From: Cycas panzhihuaensis
Taxonomy: Eukaryota > Cycadophyta
Direction: 5' to 3'
Assembly (NCBI GenBank): GCA_023213395.1
Contig: CM041465.1
Location: 196,609,741 to 196,673,740, forward strand
Length of the DNA: 64,000 nt
Shown here: positions 58,565-64,000 of the stretch, piece by piece
Layout: every line of letters begins with the position of its first letter
Numbering within the stretch: position 1 is the stretch's first letter
Notes under the pieces: model-generated
What the model saw: the letters and a program-made list of their open reading frames with translations, nothing else
Database searches by the model: none
What the model was told of the DNA's origin: nothing
Position numbers and translations under genes: made by a program

Positions 58565-60700
58565 TTATAGTAAGGGAACATTATGATTTCCCTTATGTTA
58601 GCATTGCCCTTCTCCTTTGGTTTATTCCTTCTAGATTTGTTGGGCAATCCCTAACATCTTTTCTTTGTTTTTATCCTTGCCTCTTCTAAAGTTCTAGGTA
58701 AAACTTAAATGCGATGATTTTCTCATCCCTACAAGGTCTTCCTCTCTCTTTGGAAAAATCTCCTTATTCCTCCCTTCCCTTATTTAATTCTAAATCAACC
58801 ATAAAGGGGTATCCCTCAGAATGGGCATATCATGCCTATGTTTCTGAGACCCAACAACAAACCTCAACTTCATTTTAGGGTCCCACCTAAGATGGTAATG
58901 ACCTTATATTTTATCTGGGTGACTAATAACACTTATATTTCCATCATCTCCCCACGCATGACGTGGGTGTGTCATCTTCCATGGGGCATCACTACCTTGG
59001 TGAGAATACCATGAGGATCGACCTATGGGGTCCACTTCATATGAAGACCCTTCCACCTCATACAAGCAAGTGGGAACCCCTCCCGCAAATGTTGTAGAAG
59101 CATTGCAATAATGCTTCTAGGCTACAAGCATTTAATCACCTCCAAAGTAGTTGGAAAGCATCCTGCATAGCATGGCACCTCCTCCTTCTTCATCTACACC
59201 TCCTTGTTCTTCTTAATCCATATTAATATCTATGGTAGGGTCATCCCCTATTGTTCCTTTTTCTTTATACATCCCTCATACCCTAGGGACTATCTAAGGT
59301 ATACTTACATCTTAAATTGGGTTGAGTATACCTCATCCTAGTCAAGCAACCACACCCCAACCAATTGTGGCTTATGCCCCTATTACCCAACCTAGGGGAC
59401 CCTCATATCCCTCTACTTCAAACCATGTAGGATCTATCCCTATATGCCCTTAATCTCAATCTAGGGATTCTTCCCTCTACCTACCCCTGAGATACACATC
59501 CCAACCATATGGGCATGGAAAGGGAAATCTCCTTCCTATCTATAGGGTGGACTCTCTCCACCCATATGGTGTCGCACCTCCTATAGGTGGCCTATATGGG
59601 TAGAACCCCATTCCACACCCATCTATTTTGTCTTCATGTATAACCTCATACATGATGCCTTCGCAAGGAGGGTTTGCCCCTCCTCAAGGCTCTTTTCCCC
59701 AAGTCTCCTCTCAATAAGGGGTATATCCATAAGGAGGAGTGGGCCCCTCCTATCCACTTACCTCCATTTTAGCCTCCTCTCTGATAGGAATGGTCCCTTC
59801 CCACCAAACGAGAGGGAACCTATATCCCTCTTATAGCCAAACCTTTCAAGGAGGATTTGGATATCTATACCCACCTCCTCCTCCTTCTTTCATCAACCCA
59901 TTAGCTCAATGAAGGGTTTATCTTTTTGTTGCTTATAGGTTGACCCCTCTATCTATTGAGGCTTTAAGGACAAACTTACCACCTCATCCCCCTAAGGTAC
60001 CCAAATTTTATGGAGCCTCGTCACAGGACCCAATCGAGCATGTAAGGAGCTTCTCCATGGCATGTATTGACTACTAGGCCTACGACCATATCCTAATGAA
60101 GCTCTTCCCTCGTTATTTATAAGAAGATACACTTAAGTGGTTCCATCATCTCCCTGCCAATTCCATTTGGTCTTTTTAATGATTGGTGGATGAATTCATC
60201 AACTACTTTGATGTAGCTTATCTTTTTTTAGAGTGGAATAAAAACCCTACTCTCACTCAAGTAATGTCATGAGGAAATGAATCATGACTTCGTGAGACCT
60301 TTCATGACCTTCTACATTCCAAAAAGGCCACATTACTGAAGAGTTGAAGAGGGATATCCTCATGAATGCCCTCAACCATGAGGTCTACATTGAAGTACTC
60401 AAAATGGGGGTAATAATGTACACTATGTTGAAGTCCTTAAAATGGGGGCAACAACGTGTGACTCTACCATAGCTAAGTGCTTAGTGTTAAAGGCTATTGA
60501 GATCTAAGAAGGACTCAAGAAACCTCTTAAGTTGTCACAACAATTAGAGGCACCCCCTTCATTGCATGACTAAAAATCCCAACAACCCCAAGGTCTTCTA
60601 TGCACTCAATGAAGAAGACCTTAGACCCTTTGACTTCTGTTATATGCTCATTTGAGCATATGATGAAGGAGCTTAAGCTCTAACCTCCTTCATCATCTTC
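58565..60700 (+). pseudogene. Tat-4 leader and gag
   Basis: The open pieces 58832-59014 (LRPNNKPQLHFRVPPKMVMT) and 59636-59836 (NLIHDAFARRVCPSSRLFSP) match Tat-3 at 31687-31971 and 30921-31172. Capsid remnants lie at about 59940-60540; LEELKRDVFMNAL of Tat-3 corresponds to TEELKRDILMNALNHEVYIE here (about 60335-60390). A partial duplication of the KMGxxxC segment occurs at 60395-60460 (gtactcaaaatgggggtaataatg then gtccttaaaatgggggcaac). Frames shift more often than in Tat-3. Confidence 0.7.
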
Positions 60701-61329
60701 ATATTCTCATAGATTAGTCCATGAGGCCTCCTAGGCTACACTTCCTAAAAATAGAAATGCCCACTCTTCCCAATCTAGGAAGGCCAAACCTTCCTTAGAG
60801 AATAAATCATATTTCGTTCACGGTGAGTGTTTCCATGAGAACTTCCAGTGTTAGGCGCAACACCTAGAGCTTGCCCCACCTCAAGATTCTTCTCCTAGAC
60901 AGGCATCTAATCCTAATTTAGACCAACCTATCCATTATGATCCCTTTCCTAAACATGGAGAATAGGATCAGCGTACTTAGGGTAAGGGAAACAGGAATAG
61001 AGGATGATCCCCTAACCCCCCTCCCATGAAAGCAAAAGGGAAAGGAGTAAGGAACTCTTCCTCACCTCTCGATCCCTGTCCTCAAGCCTCTTAATCCTGC
61101 AACAAGGGAAAGAGAGTCATTTAAATGCTTGAGACCACTCCTTTGTTTATCGTTACCAAGTCTTAAGTAGCCAAAGAGGTCATTGGGACCTCCTCTTCTT
61201 AACCAGACTTTTCTATAGATCCTTCACCTTCTGAGATTTCAACACATCCCAAAATTATTCTTCTCTGCCTAGGTCGTTATGATTTCTTAAGGGCCCTTTC
61301 CCAACATACTGGGAAAGGGAAATCCTTCT
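60701..61329 (+). other. Tat-4 gag-protease spacer
   Basis: Serine-, proline- and lysine-rich plus-strand fragments correspond to 29442-30257 of Tat-3. No separate domain is seen. Confidence 0.4.
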
Positions 61330-62167
61330 TAATCATTGACAAGCTCCACATTATGGCCACAGGATGTCCATGATGGATGTCTTGTAGAGTTTCCCCAAGC
61401 AACATGCTCTCCTTCTTGAGGTTTTAGGATTGGTTGATGCTCCCATTCATGCTTTGGGTACCACCCCAAACCAGGAACCTCTCATCCTTTATCTTAAATA
61501 CCTCCCTCTAATGAGTGAAATGGAGTGTTAGTGGTACTATCCTTTTACCATATCCATTGATACTCCAAATTGCACTCTTAAGAGAACTATTATAGATAAC
61601 AATTCTTCTATCAATGTTATGTCCTTATGCATAATACAAGAGTTGGGTATAGTAGATCTTGAGACAGTTCCATGGTGTCACCAAGGCTATGATGGTAGTG
61701 AAAAGATTCCCTTGGGATCTATCTTTATTCCCATCACCCTTAAGGATAAAACTATACTTGCAGATATAGTAGTCCTCGATGTAGATGAGGACTATAATCT
61801 CTTCTTGGGATGCACATGGCTTGACCAGATGGGAGCCATGTGTTCATCCCATTGGGGGCAACTATAATTTATCCATGAAGGATGAATGAAGGTTATTTCC
61901 TTAGAGCCTCCTCCCACTAGACCATTGTATCAATCTCATTAGGTAGCTCATGACCCAGTGAAAGGCAACAAGGGCCCATCCACCTATGCTTCCACCTATA
62001 CGATTGATATTCCTAGCATCTCTAGATCAGAGGAAGGGCCCTCCCCTTCCTCCTCCAACCTTATCTATTTTGCCCCTATTAGTGTAGGGAGTTATGGGTA
62101 CCTCACTATTCTGAGTGACCATGAGTCCAATGATGAGGATAAGGAGCCCCCTCACCCCATATCCCTC
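61330..62167 (+). pseudogene. Tat-4 aspartic protease region
   Basis: The plus strand reads MSMMDVL (61365), then LLLEVLGLVDAPIHALGTTP, YPFTISIDTPNCTLKRTIID and NNSSINVMSLCIIQELGIVD. As in Tat-3, the catalytic block is IDNN instead of IDNG, so this change may predate both insertions. The frame goes on with KIPLGSIFIPITLKDKTILA, DIVVLDVDEDYNLFLGCTWL. A serine/acid-rich tail (61958-62167) is open up to the Gypsy-5 insertion. Confidence 0.78.
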
Positions 62168-62548
62168 TGTTAGGGATCCAACCCCTAACTTACCTTCTCT
62201 TATATTCTCTTATATCTTATACTTCTTCTCTCTCTTATATCTTTATTTCTTCTACTTCTTCCCTTTTCTTAATATCCCACATGCATAAGTAGAAGGTTGT
62301 GTAGTGGTCATTGAGTACTATATATATTTATGTAATATCCCACATGCATAAGGAGGCAGTTGAGTAGTAATCATAGAGACATATATATATTTATGTAATC
62401 CGTAGAGTATGGTATCTTGAATATCATTGTTATTTGCATGTAATTGGGAGGTTGCCCCCTCGAAGGGTATTGCAATATAAGTGCTCTTTTGGAGTTATTT
62501 GCTTATTATATTGGTGTGCAATTATCATTAAGGAGTGGTATCCTACCA
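62168..62548 (+). repeat. Gypsy-5 5' LTR
   Basis: 381 bp. It contains a pyrimidine-rich U3 start (62190-62270), a 63-bp tandem duplication (62271-62396) and TATATATTTAT motifs in both copies. The sequence ends tggtatcctacca two bases before the primer-binding site. Confidence 0.82.
62271..62396 (+). repeat. 63-bp tandem duplication in Gypsy-5 LTR
   Basis: Copies 62271-62333 and 62334-62396 both begin aatatcccacatgcataag and end atatatatttatgt. They differ by scattered substitutions in the middle but have equal length. Confidence 0.88.
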
Positions 62549-62550
62549 AG

Positions 62551-62568
62551 TGGTATCAGAGCGGTCGA
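62551..62568 (+). other. Gypsy-5 primer-binding site
   Basis: TGGTATCAGAGCGGTCGA, complementary to the 3' end of initiator tRNA-Met over its first 12 bases. Confidence 0.88.
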
Positions 62569-63473
62569 TCCATTCCTTGTGGTAGAGTCAAGGTACTAAA
62601 TAATCAATTTTTTCCATCATTTTTTTCTCATTAGTACCTATTCTCATTTGATTTCCATTTAGTTACTTTATTTTTTAGGGGTAGATAACACTGCAATCGG
62701 GCAGCTACCCTAACACTGCCACTGGGCAGTTCTCTTTTGCATTTAGATAGAGACCTTGTGCTGGGGGTCTATAAATATCACAAGGATCTGTCATTTTGGG
62801 CTAAGTGCATTGTGGCTTTTCCATCATTTACGTGAAGGATTGGAGATCACACTCCTAAATCAACCCTTAGACAGAACTCGGCTCACGGGTGTGCCTCCAC
62901 GTACCTGCAGGTATATAGGAGGACCCCCTAGATAGGCCATCCTAGTATAGGTAACCATAGGAAACCTATTGACCGTCTGTAATTTGTAGTGCACCGGTAA
63001 GCGATTAGCCCTGGGAAGTTACTCTCCACGTACCCTAGAGACAGCGTAGTACAACTACAGAGTAGAGCATTTACCTCTATAAGTTGATACTATTTACATC
63101 TAGGATAAGTATATCGGAGAGCCTACAAACCAGACATGCCCATACCTAGTGTACCTGGTCAGTCTATTAGTGGGTTGTGTGCACTTAGTCAGTCAGTGAG
63201 CCAGTCATCATCTATTTGTTAAATCGAGTATCTCTAACCAGTTTGTCATCAGTTCATGCGCACATAGTCATCGATTGCCCAAAAAGCAAAAAAGCAAAAA
63301 CCAAAAAGCAAAAAAACAAAAAAACAAAAAAAGCAGAAAAGAAAATAATAATAATAATAATAATCCATATTGCCTCATTGTAAAATATTGGGGATAACAG
63401 TCTATAGACACCCCGTCAAATCCTTTTCAGTCACATTTACCAACCAGGATTCCAACTTAGGTCTTATGGACTA
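62569..63473 (+). other. Gypsy-5 leader
   Basis: About 0.9 kb without coding signature. It includes an A-rich caaaaaagc-type run (63275-63340) followed by (AAT)7 at 63344-63364. Confidence 0.6.
63344..63364. repeat. (AAT)7 microsatellite
   Basis: 21 bp of AAT repeats at the end of an A-rich tract in the Gypsy-5 leader. Confidence 0.95.
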
Positions 63474-64000
63474 ATGGCCCCTAAGATGAACCCAAGTTGG
63501 ACTCAAGATCTCAATGATGTTGTTTCACAACTTCGAGAAGATATATTACAAATCCAAAATGACTTCAAAGAAAAATTTGAAGTAGTAATGCTAGAGCTCA
63601 CATCCATGAAACCTCTTAAGGAAGAAAAGAGTGACCTTGATGATACTACTCACATATGTGGGCGTCACTTTGCTAAAGAAGATGAAGGTAATGATGGTAG
63701 GTGCTTTCGTCCAAACTTCCTTTCCAAGGTAGAAATCAAGAAGTTCAATGGCACAGATGCACGTACCTAGATCACCCAAATGGAACAATACTTTTCTCTT
63801 CATCAAGTTCCAACAGATAAGAAGATCCCTCTTGCTTCTCTACACATGGAAATTGAACCCTACGAATGGTACCAATGGGTCATGAAAATAATTAGTGGGC
63901 TTAGTTATCAATGGGAGGGTTTTGTCAAGGATATTATAGCTCAATATTACAGTACCTGGCATGAGGACCACTTTAACCAGTTAGCTAAAGTTAGACAGGA
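63474..64000 (+). pseudogene. Gypsy-5 gag, 5' part
   Basis: Starts MAPKMNPSWTQDLNDVVSQL with a heptad-like N-terminus (REDILQIQNDFKEKFEVVML), then KVEIKKFNGTDART, a TAG stop at 63768, and ITQMEQYFSLHQVPTDKKIP, LASLHMEIEPYEWYQWVMK, WEGFVKDIIAQYYSTW and HFNQLAKVRQ to the edge. This is the classic Ty3/gypsy capsid pattern (FDGxDxxxWIxxxEQYFxLxxVPxxxK ... AxLHLExxAxxWxxW ... WxxFxxxL). The stop replaces the conserved Trp of RTWI (TGG to TAG), the only break seen in about 175 codons. The start is chosen because coding similarity and frame begin here. Confidence 0.85.

Larger units (their letters stand above)
55358..62167 (+). mobile_element. Tat-4: plus-strand Ogre/Tat-type element, interrupted by Gypsy-5
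   Basis: This is the same family as Tat-3 but in the opposite orientation. The 5' LTR is 55358-58544 (3,187 bp), starting AGTTTCTTGGCTACCAGGAATG where Tat-3 has TGTTTCCTAGCTACCGGGAATG. The primer-binding site follows at 58545-58564, then leader/gag (58832-60540), gag-protease spacer and protease (61330-61867). At 62168 the LTR of Gypsy-5 begins, so the rest of Tat-4 should resume beyond the right edge. It is inserted in Copia-6. Candidate target site: GATAC (55353-55357). Confidence 0.85.
62168..64000 (+). mobile_element. Gypsy-5: 5' part of a younger Ty3/gypsy element
   Basis: The 5' LTR is 62168-62548 (381 bp, TGTTAGGGATCC to CTACCA). The primer-binding site TGGTATCAGAGCGGTCGA (62551-62568) matches the initiator tRNA-Met site without change over its first 12 bases. 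Gag starts at 63474 and is open to the window edge except for one stop. Good preservation suggests that this is the most recent insertion here. Candidate target site CCCTC (62163-62167); the other end is outside the window. Confidence 0.85.

Noticed and set aside
1-64000. Search for host genes, tRNA or rRNA genes, CRISPR arrays and DNA transposons with terminal inverted repeats
   Set aside because: None could be supported by reading. Regular short repeats found are microsatellites or transposon-internal tandem repeats without spacer structure.

Overview
This window looks like intergenic DNA from a large-genome seed plant. A conifer-like genome is my guess, because the insertions are old, the Ty3/gypsy elements are very large and no host gene is recognisable. 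It is AT-rich and packed with decayed LTR retrotransposons inserted into one another. I found no convincing host gene, tRNA, rRNA or CRISPR array. Almost every coding stretch is a retrotransposon pseudogene. Frames often stay aligned for hundreds of codons but carry many stops, mostly where the family has Trp, Gln or Arg, which fits decay by deamination of methylated cytosine.

Layout (element names are mine). Bases 1-1003 are a minus-strand Tat-type Ty3/gypsy gag-protease remnant (Tat-1). Copia-1 (minus, about 1004-7133) follows; its 3' LTR is split by a structurally complete Copia-2 (1127-6303, target duplication AGACT). A plus-strand Tat element (Tat-2, about 7150-17128) carries a gag remnant, a nested Copia-3 (8899-13163), a terminal archaeal-type RNase H remnant and 3' tandem repeats. 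Tat-3 occupies 17129-40728 on the minus strand: about 18.4 kb after subtracting the nested Copia-4 (35286-40509), with LTRs of about 3.3 kb. Bases 40729-42840 are mostly unassigned. Copia-5 (minus, 42841-46842) is followed by Copia-6 (minus, from 46843), which is interrupted by Copia-7 (48886-55132) and by Tat-4 (plus, from 55358). Tat-4 is in turn interrupted by another Ty3/gypsy element (Gypsy-5, from 62168), which runs off the right edge.

The most interesting part is Tat-3. In its own orientation the order is gag, protease, reverse transcriptase, RNase H, integrase, then a region whose opposite strand encodes a plant-mobile-domain-like protein with a coiled-coil tail (about 22560-24480), then a second, archaeal-type RNase H domain (about 20925-21310), then the 3' LTR. 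Tat-2 also has the archaeal-type RNase H as its last domain, followed by tandem repeats. All coordinates, identities and homology calls were made by eye; none was checked with a database search.
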